This document shows positions 1 through 5,534 of a stretch of DNA of 5,534 nucleotides, piece by piece; position 1 is the first letter of the stretch; the number at the start of each line of letters is the position of its first letter. Location of the stretch: the NCBI GenBank assembly GCA_937864205.1, contig CALMJB010000013.1:1-5534 (forward strand), in the 5' to 3' direction. This DNA is from an uncultured Actinomycetes bacterium. Its GTDB lineage: Bacteria; Actinomycetota; Actinomycetes; Nanopelagicales; Nanopelagicaceae. Both the position numbers and the translations under genes were made by a program. Below the pieces are notes generated by a model that did not search any database, was not told the DNA's origin, and saw only the letters and a program-made list of their open reading frames with translations.

Positions 1-39
1 AGCGCAATGTATTTGGCATTATTGCCAACGAACTTCTAA
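1..39 (+). CDS. C-terminal end of an upstream gene, possibly shikimate dehydrogenase (partial)
   Basis: Reading frame 1 enters from the left edge, encodes SAMYLALLPTNF and stops with TAA at 37-39. A short hydrophobic tail with an 'AM..AL' pattern resembles the end of actinobacterial AroE proteins, which often finish with a helix containing 'V.AMR.AL', and aroE is a sensible neighbour of aroC. Twelve residues cannot prove this. Frame 3 is also open from position 3 to a TGA at 156-158, but that would force a 59-base overlap with aroC, so frame 1 is preferred. The identity is a guess from context. Confidence 0.35.
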   Translation, partial: SAMYLALLPTNF

Positions 40-99
40 ATAATCTGAGAGAATTGGCGCCTAATACAGATTCAAAACATTTTCTAAAGGGGTTTCAAC

Positions 100-1284
100 A
101 TGTTGCGCTGGATGACCGCAGGGGAATCACATGGCCCAGTTTTGGTTGCAATTGTTGACGGTGTACCGGCGCACGTTGAAATTAGCACTGAAAATATCAA
201 TTCAGATTTAGCTCGTAGGCGTTTAGGTGTCGGTCGCGGCGCAAGACAAAATTTTGAAGCCGATAAAGTAACAATTCAAGGTGGAGTAAGGCTCGGAAAA
301 ACTCAAGGCGGGCCTATTGCAATTCAAATAGAAAATACCGAGTGGCCGAAATGGCAAAAGATTATGAGTGCAGACCCGATTCCAGAATCGGAAATTGCAG
401 ATTTGGCGCGCAATGCACCGTTAACAAGACCACGCCCAGGTCATGCTGATTTAGTGGGAATGCAAAAGTATTCCTTTGAGGATGCCAGACCAATTTTGGA
501 ACGAGCTAGCGCACGTGAAACTGCTGCCCGGGTTGCAATGGGTGCGGTAGCCAGAGCATTTTTAAAACAGAGTATTGGTGCAGAAATTTTTTCGCACGTT
601 ACTTCTATTGGAAAAGTATCACTGCCGGAAAATTACGAATTACCGCCGAAAGGTTCGCAAACGCAAATCGATCAAGATCCGGTGCGCTGTTTTGATAAGC
701 AGACTAGCGACAAGATGATTAGTGAAATTGAATCGGCACACAAAGATGGCGACACATTAGGTGGAGTAGTCGAAATATTGGTTTACGGATTGCCACCTGG
801 TTTAGGTTCATATTCGCAATGGGATCGTCGAATCGATGGCCAATTAGCGGGAGCATTAATGGGAATTCAAGCAATTAAAGGTGTTGAAGTTGGCGATGGT
901 TTTACAACTGCAAAACGGCGCGGCTCGGTGGCACATGATGAAATCGAATTAGATAAATCTGGAAAATTAACTCGTCGCACCGATCGAGCCGGTGGCACTG
1001 AAGGTGGTATGACAAATGGCGAGGTATTAAGAGTAAAGATTGCGATGAAACCGATTTCTACAGTTCCAAAAGCATTAGACACAGTTGATGTTGCTACTAA
1101 ACAAGCAGCTAAAGCAATTAATCAGCGTTCTGATGTTTGTGCTGTTCCCGCCTCTGGCATTGTTGCGGAAGCCATGGTTGCGCTGGTGCTAGCAAATTCG
1201 GTTTTAGAAAAATTTGGTGGAGACAGTGTGATGGAAACCAAACGCAATTTCCAAAGCTATTTGGATAACTTACAAATCAAGTGA
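100..1284 (+). CDS. aroC: Chorismate synthase
   Basis: Catalyses the last step of the shikimate pathway: 5-enolpyruvylshikimate-3-phosphate to chorismate by anti-1,4-elimination of phosphate, using reduced FMN without net redox change; a cytosolic tetramer in the family. The 394-residue product has the full family length. Visible motifs are the N-terminal TAGESHGP (residues 6-13) with catalytic His11, RRRLGVGRG (39-47), the second conserved histidine in RPGHADLVG (His115), SARETAARVAMGA (137-149), KRRGSVAHDE (272-281), the flavin/substrate loop AGGTEGGMTNGE (297-308) and RSDVCAVPASGIVAEAM (343-359). The ATG at 100 is chosen because the family begins only a few residues before GESHG and because AAAGGGG (86-92) is a strong Shine-Dalgarno 7 bases upstream. 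It opens the aromatic cluster and is followed after 7 bases by aroK. No damage is visible. Confidence 0.98.
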   Translation: MLRWMTAGESHGPVLVAIVDGVPAHVEISTENINSDLARRRLGVGRGARQNFEADKVTIQGGVRLGKTQGGPIAIQIENTEWPKWQKIMSADPIPESEIADLARNAPLTRPRPGHADLVGMQKYSFEDARPILERASARETAARVAMGAVARAFLKQSIGAEIFSHVTSIGKVSLPENYELPPKGSQTQIDQDPVRCFDKQTSDKMISEIESAHKDGDTLGGVVEILVYGLPPGLGSYSQWDRRIDGQLAGALMGIQAIKGVEVGDGFTTAKRRGSVAHDEIELDKSGKLTRRTDRAGGTEGGMTNGEVLRVKIAMKPISTVPKALDTVDVATKQAAKAINQRSDVCAVPASGIVAEAMVALVLANSVLEKFGGDSVMETKRNFQSYLDNLQIK

Positions 1285-1291
1285 GTGACTC

Positions 1292-1810
1292 TTGAATTCT
1301 CCGAGAGTCATATTGATTGGTCCACCCGGCGCCGGTAAAACCACAGTTGGCAAAGCACTGGCAAAGAAATTGCTCTGCAACTTTGCTGATACTGATCGAT
1401 TAATTGAAGGCAAAGCTGGTCGGAAAATATCGGAAATTTTTGTGGAATCAGGTGAGCAAGTGTTTAGGAATCTAGAGAGTGAAGTATTAAAGGAATCCCT
1501 AAATGATTTTGATGGTGTGCTGGCTTTAGGCGGCGGTGCCCCCATTAGTTCTGAAAATCAGGCGTTGATAGGTTCAACTAATTCAGCCGTAGTGTTTTTA
1601 GAGGTCTCAATTTCACAGGCCGCGAATCGCGTTGGATTCAATCGAGAACGTCCACTTCTATTGGTGAATCCAAGGCAGCAGTGGCAAGAGTTAATGAACG
1701 CTCGCCGACCAATTTATGAAAAATTAGCAGATTTCAAAATCAGCACTGATAGTGTGAAGCCACAAGAGGTTGCTGAGCAAATTAAGAAATTTTTAGAAGG
1801 TAATAAGTAG
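1292..1810 (+). CDS. aroK: Shikimate kinase, TTG start
   Basis: Phosphorylates shikimate at the 3-hydroxyl with ATP, the fifth shikimate-pathway step, in the cytosol. The 172-residue NMP-kinase-like protein shows the Walker A loop GPPGAGKTT (residues 10-18, Lys16 and Thr17), the shikimate-binding DTD (33-35), FRNLE (58-62) with the substrate arginine Arg59, the GGG turn (80-82), the lid RERPLL (118-123), and ARRPIYEKLADF (137-148), which holds the C-terminal adenine/phosphate-binding arginine. The only workable start is TTG at 1292: the same frame has a TGA at 1286-1288 just upstream, and the P-loop follows nine residues later. The Shine-Dalgarno is weak (GTGAG at 1281-1285, formed by the end of aroC), so translation is probably coupled to aroC, whose stop lies 7 bases away. 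Confidence 0.97.
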   Translation: MNSPRVILIGPPGAGKTTVGKALAKKLLCNFADTDRLIEGKAGRKISEIFVESGEQVFRNLESEVLKESLNDFDGVLALGGGAPISSENQALIGSTNSAVVFLEVSISQAANRVGFNRERPLLLVNPRQQWQELMNARRPIYEKLADFKISTDSVKPQEVAEQIKKFLEGNK

Positions 1811-1834
1811 AGCTTTAGGAATTAGGTAACGTTA

Positions 1835-2863
1835 ATGAGTTTGATAAAAGTTAATGCCGAACACAGGTATCACGTTGAAATTGACTGTGATCGAAATGAT
1901 GCCTTGGCTGAAATTGTTAGCAATCACAATAAAGTATTACTAATTCTGCCCTCTGACATTAATCGCATGTACCCGAATTTAACCCGGCACTCAAAATTTG
2001 AATTTTTGAAGATTCCAAATGGTGAAGCTGCAAAAAATATCACCACCGTTCAAACAATCTGGAAACGGGCAGCACAACTTAAGTTTGCGCGAAATGATGC
2101 AATAGTTGCAATAGGTGGCGGTGCCACTACTGATGTGGCTGGTTTTGCGGCAAGTACTTGGATGCGGGGAATTCCTTGGTATGCGATTCCCACCTCGCTA
2201 GCTGGAATGGTTGATGCTGCCATTGGCGGTAAAACTGGAATCAATCAGAGTTTTGGTAAAAATTTGGTGGGTAGTTTTTACTCACCGCAAAAAGTTTTTA
2301 TTGATTTAAGTTTTCTAGATTCACTTAGTCAACGAGATTTCAATGCCGGCTTAGCAGAAGTAATCAAATGTGGATTCATTAAAAGACCTGAAATTCTTAC
2401 TCGCATAGTTGAGTACCGACAAAATATCGCGCGATTGATTGAATTGGCGGTACGTACCAAAGCTGAAGTAGTCGGCCAAGATTTTAAAGAGAGTCGAACC
2501 AGAGAGATATTAAATTACGGTCACACTTTAGGACACGCAATTGAAAAGGATTCAAACTTTAAATTGCGACACGGAGAGGCGATTTCTATCGGTATGGTGT
2601 TTGCCGCCCAACTTAGTAATCAATTGTTGAATCTAACCGTTCAAGAGGTACAAACCCACACGGATTTACTTTCAAAACTGAATTTGCCAATTTCGTACCC
2701 TAAGAAGCGCTGGAGTTCACTATCAAATTTGTTATTCCAAGATAAAAAGGTTCGAAATGGTCGAGTTCGGTTCATTGGATTAACTCGAATTGGTAAAACC
2801 GCCTGGTTAGAAGATGTAAATCAAATCGAGTTAAAACGTTGCTATGAAACAATTGCCTCATGA
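1835..2863 (+). CDS. aroB: 3-dehydroquinate synthase
   Basis: Converts DAHP to 3-dehydroquinate, the second shikimate-pathway step, using NAD+ and a divalent metal (Zn or Co in the family). The 342-residue protein is slightly shorter than the usual 350-370 but complete. The N-terminal Rossmann-like half has the nucleotide loop GGGATTDVAGFAAS (residues 94-107) and PTSLAGMVDAAIGGKTGIN (119-137) with Lys133. The C-terminal half carries the metal ligands: Glu175 in AGLAEVIKCG, His230 and catalytic His234 in NYGHTLGHAIE, and His246 in RHGEA. The spacing of these three histidines (4 and 16) equals that in the characterised Aspergillus enzyme (271, 275, 287). The ATG at 1835 has AGGT at 1824-1827 as ribosome-binding site, 24 bases after aroK. 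The stop overlaps the aroQ start as ATGA. Confidence 0.97.
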   Translation: MSLIKVNAEHRYHVEIDCDRNDALAEIVSNHNKVLLILPSDINRMYPNLTRHSKFEFLKIPNGEAAKNITTVQTIWKRAAQLKFARNDAIVAIGGGATTDVAGFAASTWMRGIPWYAIPTSLAGMVDAAIGGKTGINQSFGKNLVGSFYSPQKVFIDLSFLDSLSQRDFNAGLAEVIKCGFIKRPEILTRIVEYRQNIARLIELAVRTKAEVVGQDFKESRTREILNYGHTLGHAIEKDSNFKLRHGEAISIGMVFAAQLSNQLLNLTVQEVQTHTDLLSKLNLPISYPKKRWSSLSNLLFQDKKVRNGRVRFIGLTRIGKTAWLEDVNQIELKRCYETIAS

Positions 2864-3312
2864 TGAGCTCAAGCGCTGCAATTTCAAAGATTTTGGTGCT
2901 GAACGGACCAAACCTTTCTAGGTTGGACCTGCGTGATCAAAATTATTATGGAGATTTAAAGTATCCGCAATTGGTTTCATACATCGAAAAATGCGCAATT
3001 GAATTAAAGCTGAATGTCGATGTGCGGCAAAGTGATGATGAAGCGCAATTGATTACATGGCTGCATGAAGCGGCCGATCAGAATCTGCCAATTATTTTCA
3101 ATCCGGCAGCATTTACACATTACTCATATGCAATACGCGATGCGGTTGCCATGCTTAAAGCACCCTGCATTGAAGTTCATTTATCAAATCCATTAAGCCG
3201 AGAAGAGTTCCGTCACACATCAGTAATTTCTGGAGTTTCAACTGGAACAATTGCCGGCTTCAAGGAACAAAGTTACAAATTGGCGTTAATCGCGATGAAA
3301 GAGTTAATCTAA
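2860..3312 (+). CDS. aroQ: Type II 3-dehydroquinate dehydratase
   Basis: Dehydrates 3-dehydroquinate to 3-dehydroshikimate (third shikimate step) through the type II enolate mechanism; family members are dodecamers. The 150 residues match the family length of about 145-155. Catalytic features seen: LNGPNLSRL (residues 14-22); the lid loop with Arg25 and Tyr30 (equivalent to M. tuberculosis Arg19 and Tyr24); RQSDDEAQLITWLHEA (56-71); NPAAFTHYSYAIRDA (81-95) with Asn81 and catalytic base partner His87; EVHLSN (105-110) with His107; and REEFRHTS (114-121) with Arg114 and Arg118. The lid reads LDLRDQNYYG where most homologues have LG.REP..YG, so the Gly and Glu are replaced by Asp. The start overlaps the aroB stop (ATGA), and a second in-frame ATG follows at once at 2863. 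No Shine-Dalgarno is visible, which suggests termination-reinitiation coupling to aroB. Confidence 0.96.
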   Translation: MMSSSAAISKILVLNGPNLSRLDLRDQNYYGDLKYPQLVSYIEKCAIELKLNVDVRQSDDEAQLITWLHEAADQNLPIIFNPAAFTHYSYAIRDAVAMLKAPCIEVHLSNPLSREEFRHTSVISGVSTGTIAGFKEQSYKLALIAMKELI

Positions 3313-3316
3313 ATAC

Positions 3317-3880
3317 ATGGCAACCACAAATGATTTAAAAAATGGCATGACCCTTGATCTGGATGGTCAACTATGGACTGTGGTCGAATTTCAACATGTT
3401 AAACCTGGCAAGGGCGGTGCATTTGTACGCACCAAGTTGAAATCGGTTTTATCAGGCAAGGTAGTTGAACGTACTTTCAACGCCGGAGTTAAAGTCGATG
3501 TGGCAATTCTGGAAAAGCGCCAAATGCAATATCTATATAAAGACAGTGAAGATTATGTATTCATGGATTCGACAAATTACGACCAAATTAATATTTCAAA
3601 ACAAACAGTCGGAGATGCAGCCGATTACCTTCTTGAAAATGCAAATGTAATTGTGGCAATGAATGAAGGTAACGCTCTTTATGTTGAACTACCAGCTTCG
3701 GTTGAGCTGGAGATAACTTATACCGAGCCTGGAATTCAGGGAGATCGATCTAGCGGTGGCACAAAGCCAGCGACAGTTGAAACCGGATTAAATATTCAAG
3801 TTCCGCTCTTCATCAAACAAGGTGAAAAAGTCTTGGTGGATACTCGTACCGGCGATTATCTAGGTCGAGCCAGCAAGTAA
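3317..3880 (+). CDS. efp: Translation elongation factor P
   Basis: EF-P binds the ribosome between the P and E sites and relieves stalling at consecutive prolines. The 187-residue product has the full three-domain length: an N-terminal KOW-like domain (about 1-64), a central OB domain (about 65-128) and a C-terminal OB domain (about 129-187), with the signature segment GDRSSGGTKPATVETG (142-157). The loop that reaches the peptidyl-transferase centre reads KPGKGGAF (29-36) with Lys32 at its tip. A described actinobacterial EF-P subfamily acts with an unmodified lysine in a PGKGP loop; here the last proline is glycine. No EpmA, EarP or deoxyhypusine-type modification gene lies in the window. 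The gene starts 4 bases after aroQ; the nearest purine run, AAAGAG at 3298-3303 inside aroQ, is 13 bases from the ATG, so coupling to aroQ is likely. Confidence 0.98.
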   Translation: MATTNDLKNGMTLDLDGQLWTVVEFQHVKPGKGGAFVRTKLKSVLSGKVVERTFNAGVKVDVAILEKRQMQYLYKDSEDYVFMDSTNYDQINISKQTVGDAADYLLENANVIVAMNEGNALYVELPASVELEITYTEPGIQGDRSSGGTKPATVETGLNIQVPLFIKQGEKVLVDTRTGDYLGRASK

Positions 3881-3915
3881 ATTCCTTGCTGAAAATTTCT
3901 GATTTCTAATAATTT

Positions 3916-4320
3916 ATGAGCGCCCGTGCAAAAGCTCGTAAGCGAGCCTTAGATTTTCTTTATGAATCCAAGATGAGATCTGAACCGGCACTTTCAATTT
4001 TTGAGCGGCGCGGCGCCGGTAATTTATCGGAGGCTGCTTTTGTAAAAGAGTTATTAACCGGGATATCTCAAAATCAGGTGAAAATTTCAGAGTTGATTAA
4101 CACTTACGCGCAGGATTGGGAACAAGATCGCATGCCGCCAATAGATGTTGCAATTCTAGAAATAGCAATTTATGAGCTACTTTTTACAAAAGAAACTGAT
4201 GGCGCGGTAGCAATTTCGCAGGCATTAGAGCTGGCCAAATCGCTATCTACTGAAGGTTCGGTTGCTTATATAAATGGCGTGCTTGGTCGTATTTTTAAAC
4301 TGCGCGACTCGTTGATTTAG
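3916..4320 (+). CDS. nusB: Transcription antitermination protein NusB
   Basis: NusB pairs with ribosomal protein S10 (NusE) to bind boxA RNA and support antitermination on rRNA operons. The 134-residue, all-alpha protein shows the N-terminal basic helix ARAKARKRALDFLYESKM (3-20), the central TYAQDWEQDRMPPIDVAILEIA segment (63-84), where W..DR...D..IL is the family pattern, then YELL (86-89), AISQALELAKSLST (99-112) and the C-terminal INGVLGRIF (119-127). It lies 35 bases after efp, in the usual actinobacterial efp-nusB order. The ATG at 3916 gives the canonical N-terminus, but no Shine-Dalgarno is present upstream; TCTAAT sits at 3905-3910, so a leaderless transcript is possible. The bldD gene that follows nusB in Streptomyces is absent; the pyr leader comes next. 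Confidence 0.95.
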   Translation: MSARAKARKRALDFLYESKMRSEPALSIFERRGAGNLSEAAFVKELLTGISQNQVKISELINTYAQDWEQDRMPPIDVAILEIAIYELLFTKETDGAVAISQALELAKSLSTEGSVAYINGVLGRIFKLRDSLI

Positions 4321-4325
4321 TTAAT

Positions 4326-4354
4326 TTAGAGAACTAAGAAAGCTCTGCTATTCT
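4326..4354 (+). promoter_or_regulatory. Putative promoter of the pyr operon
   Basis: In the 90-base gap between nusB and pyrR, TATTCT at 4349-4354 fits the actinobacterial TANNNT -10 form and is preceded by TGC (4346-4348), an extended -10 arrangement. TTAGAG (4326-4331) is a weak -35 candidate at 17-base spacing. Transcription would start near 4361, giving a leader of about 50 bases that consists almost wholly of the PyrR hairpin. This is inferred by eye; read-through from nusB is also possible because no convincing terminator separates the genes. Confidence 0.4.
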
Positions 4355-4369
4355 TTCGCCTGCAACAAA

Positions 4370-4404
4370 TCCTTTAACAGATCGTCCTGTGAGGCGACCA
4401 AGGA
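4370..4404 (+). promoter_or_regulatory. PyrR-binding RNA hairpin that includes the pyrR Shine-Dalgarno
   Basis: The leader RNA can fold into an upper stem UCGUC (4382-4386) with GGCGA (4393-4397), including one U-G pair, closed by the hexaloop CUGUGA (4387-4392). This matches the PyrR binding loop of pyr leaders, whose core is UCCNGNGAGG with a CNGNGA hexaloop. Below an asymmetric internal loop (UAACAGA at 4375-4381 against CC at 4398-4399), UCCUU (4370-4374) pairs with AAGGA (4400-4404), the Shine-Dalgarno of pyrR. No terminator or antiterminator pair follows, so control is most likely at translation initiation, as reported for Mycobacterium smegmatis pyr, and not attenuation as in Bacillus. 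The motif and pairings are seen directly; the mechanism is inferred. Confidence 0.8.
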
Positions 4405-4410
4405 GAAGAA

Positions 4411-4932
4411 ATGTCGGTCTTACTTTCCGGCTCGGATATCGAGCGCGCGCTCAAGCGTATTGCTCATGAAATTATTGAGCGAAATCATGGTCTTAAAGAT
4501 TTAGTTTTACTTGGCATACCAACTCGCGGCGCGTACTTAGCCGAACGAATTGCCGATTTTATTGCCCAAATTGAACAACCTATTCCGGTTGGCGCTTTAG
4601 ATATCACCTTGCATCGCGATGATTTAAGGATGCGCCCACCAAAACCGATTCTTCCTACCAAAATTCCGACCGGTGGAATTGAAGGCAAAACCGTGGTGCT
4701 GATCGATGATGTGCTTTTCTCGGGCCGAACCATAAGAGCGGCATTAGATGCTCTTGGTGAATTAGGCAGACCAAAAGTTGTTCAGTTGGCGGTGTTAGTT
4801 GATCGAGGTCATCGCGAGTTACCCATACGTGCAGATTATGTTGGTAAAAACATTCCGACTTCTATTGAAGAGCAGGTAAGAGTGCATTTGCAAGAAATTG
4901 ATCAAACCGATTTAGTGGAATTAATCAAATGA
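4411..4932 (+). CDS. pyrR: Pyrimidine operon regulator PyrR / uracil phosphoribosyltransferase
   Basis: PyrR binds pyr mRNA leaders when charged with UMP/UTP and lowers expression of the pyrimidine operon; many members also convert uracil and PRPP to UMP. The 173-residue type I phosphoribosyltransferase fold is complete: DIERALKRIAHEIIERN (residues 9-25), the substrate-side loop GIPTRGAYLAERI (35-47), the DITLHRDD segment (64-71), the PRPP-binding motif VVLIDDVLFSGRTIRAAL (95-112) with Asp99-Asp100, and DRGHRELPIRADYVGKNIP (131-149), typical of PyrR and not of ordinary Upp. The ATG at 4411 follows the strong Shine-Dalgarno AAGGAG (4400-4405), which is part of the leader hairpin. pyrB overlaps its stop by ATGA. 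PyrR and its own RNA target are adjacent, so autoregulation is expected. Confidence 0.97.
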   Translation: MSVLLSGSDIERALKRIAHEIIERNHGLKDLVLLGIPTRGAYLAERIADFIAQIEQPIPVGALDITLHRDDLRMRPPKPILPTKIPTGGIEGKTVVLIDDVLFSGRTIRAALDALGELGRPKVVQLAVLVDRGHRELPIRADYVGKNIPTSIEEQVRVHLQEIDQTDLVELIK

Positions 4933-5534
4933 GAAATCAAAACCTACTCTCGATTCATGACCTAACTAAAGAACAAGCACTCGAGTTAATTACCACCGCC
5001 AAATACATGGCCACTATTTCAGATGGGCCGAATAAAAAATTGCCAACATTACGAGGCAAGACGGTAGTGAACTTATTTTTTGAAGATTCCACTAGAACTC
5101 GAATTTCTTTTGAAACTGCCGCTAAACGTTTAAGCGCTGATGTAATTAATTTTTCGGCAAAGGGTTCTAGTGCAAGTAAAGGTGAAGGTCTCAAGGACAC
5201 TGCGCAAACACTGCAGGCGATGGGTGCAGATGCGGTAATCATTAGACATCCAGCTAGCGGGGCAGCGGCAAGGTTGGCATCATCTAAATGGATATCGGCA
5301 ACCATTATCAACGCTGGTGATGGCACGCATGAACATCCAACTCAAGCACTACTTGATGCTTACACAATCAAGCAACAGTTAGCGCCAGATAAAAAAGATT
5401 TAAGTGGAATTTCAGTGGCAATAGTCGGCGACATTTTGCACTCGCGGGTCGCTCGTAGCAATGTACTTTTACTTGAAAAACTTGGCGCTAAAGTGAAACT
5501 GATCGCGCCACCAACTTTAATGCCAGTCGGAATC
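4929..5534 (+). CDS. pyrB: Aspartate carbamoyltransferase catalytic chain (partial, runs off the right edge)
   Basis: Condenses carbamoyl phosphate with aspartate to N-carbamoylaspartate, the committed step of pyrimidine synthesis. The frame starting at ATG 4929 stays open to the window end, giving 202 residues of an expected 305-320. It has the carbamoyl-phosphate loop FFEDSTRTRISFETAAKRL (50-68, STRTR at 54-58), the mobile 80s loop SSASKGEGLKDTAQTL (80-95) with Lys84, RHP (106-108), GDGTHEHPTQALLDAYT (130-146) with the HPTQ carbamoyl-phosphate site, and the start of the aspartate domain VGDILHSRVARSN (166-178). The start overlaps the pyrR stop (ATGA); GTGGA at 4915-4919 is a modest Shine-Dalgarno. 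Coupling to pyrR would pass PyrR control on to pyrB. The Aspartate-binding C-terminus, and probably pyrC, lie beyond the window. Confidence 0.96.
   Translation, partial: MRNQNLLSIHDLTKEQALELITTAKYMATISDGPNKKLPTLRGKTVVNLFFEDSTRTRISFETAAKRLSADVINFSAKGSSASKGEGLKDTAQTLQAMGADAVIIRHPASGAAARLASSKWISATIINAGDGTHEHPTQALLDAYTIKQQLAPDKKDLSGISVAIVGDILHSRVARSNVLLLEKLGAKVKLIAPPTLMPVGI

Noticed and set aside
22..67. TTGCCA (22-27) and TAATCT/TAATAC as a promoter for aroC
   Set aside because: TTGCCA is a good -35 match, but the -10-like hexamers lie at 13 or 34 bases, outside workable spacing; a promoter upstream of the window is as likely.
3..158. Frame 3 open from the left edge to a TGA at 156-158, a possible upstream gene tail
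   Set aside because: It would overlap aroC by 59 bases across its conserved N-terminus; the final residues, rich in Cys and Trp, look like out-of-frame aroC. Frame 1 ending at 39 is simpler, though not proven.
867..1545. Two minus-strand open frames (867-1082 and 1270-1545)
   Set aside because: Both lie opposite conserved motifs of aroC and aroK, lack ribosome-binding sites and resemble no family I know.
3465..3650. Second + strand frame inside efp
   Set aside because: It is an out-of-frame shadow of efp, with low-complexity composition and no ribosome-binding site or domain.
4328..4354. Possible terminator after nusB (AGAG ... CTCT followed by a T-rich stretch)
   Set aside because: Only four pairs with an 11-base loop and no proper U-tract; not a convincing intrinsic terminator.
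4955..5326. 123-codon open frame on the minus strand
   Set aside because: It is antisense to the start of pyrB, whose + strand frame carries all the expected carbamoyltransferase motifs; the minus-strand product has no recognisable domain.

Overview
The window reads as a compact stretch of an AT-rich, streamlined actinobacterial genome. The evidence is the gene order (chorismate synthase, shikimate kinase, dehydroquinate synthase, type II dehydroquinase, EF-P, NusB, PyrR, PyrB), which is the classical actinobacterial order; the protein sequences, for example the type II dehydroquinase 'FTHYSYAIRDA' segment and the EF-P 'KPGKGGAFVRTKLK' loop; and AT-biased codon use, unusual for Actinobacteria at large. 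I infer a freshwater or marine streamlined lineage (acI/Nanopelagicales-like), from memory of family features and not from a database search. All recognised genes are on the + strand and only about 4% of the window (about 220 bases) is intergenic.

Layout. Positions 1-39 hold a probable C-terminal end of an upstream gene, possibly aroE. Positions 100-3312 hold a tight aromatic-biosynthesis cluster: aroC (chorismate synthase), aroK (shikimate kinase, TTG start), aroB (3-dehydroquinate synthase) and aroQ (type II 3-dehydroquinate dehydratase, overlapping aroB by ATGA). Four nucleotides later comes efp (translation elongation factor P), then nusB (transcription antitermination). A 90-base gap at 4321-4410 is the largest non-coding stretch. 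It contains a plausible promoter and a PyrR-binding RNA hairpin whose lower stem pairs with the Shine-Dalgarno sequence of pyrR. pyrR is followed by pyrB (aspartate carbamoyltransferase) with another ATGA overlap; pyrB runs off the right edge after 202 codons.

How the genes work together. aroB, aroQ, aroK and aroC supply steps 2, 3, 5 and 7 of the shikimate pathway to chorismate. efp and nusB are growth-linked translation and transcription factors carried in the same transcription direction. pyrR-pyrB opens the de novo pyrimidine operon, and the leader hairpin suggests feedback by PyrR at the level of translation initiation. Compared with the gene orders I remember from Mycobacterium and Streptomyces, the Xaa-Pro peptidase gene between aroQ and efp and the bldD gene between nusB and pyrR are missing.

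I see no mobile element, CRISPR array, tRNA/rRNA, toxin-antitoxin or defence gene. The window is essentially housekeeping; the most interesting signal is the pyr leader.
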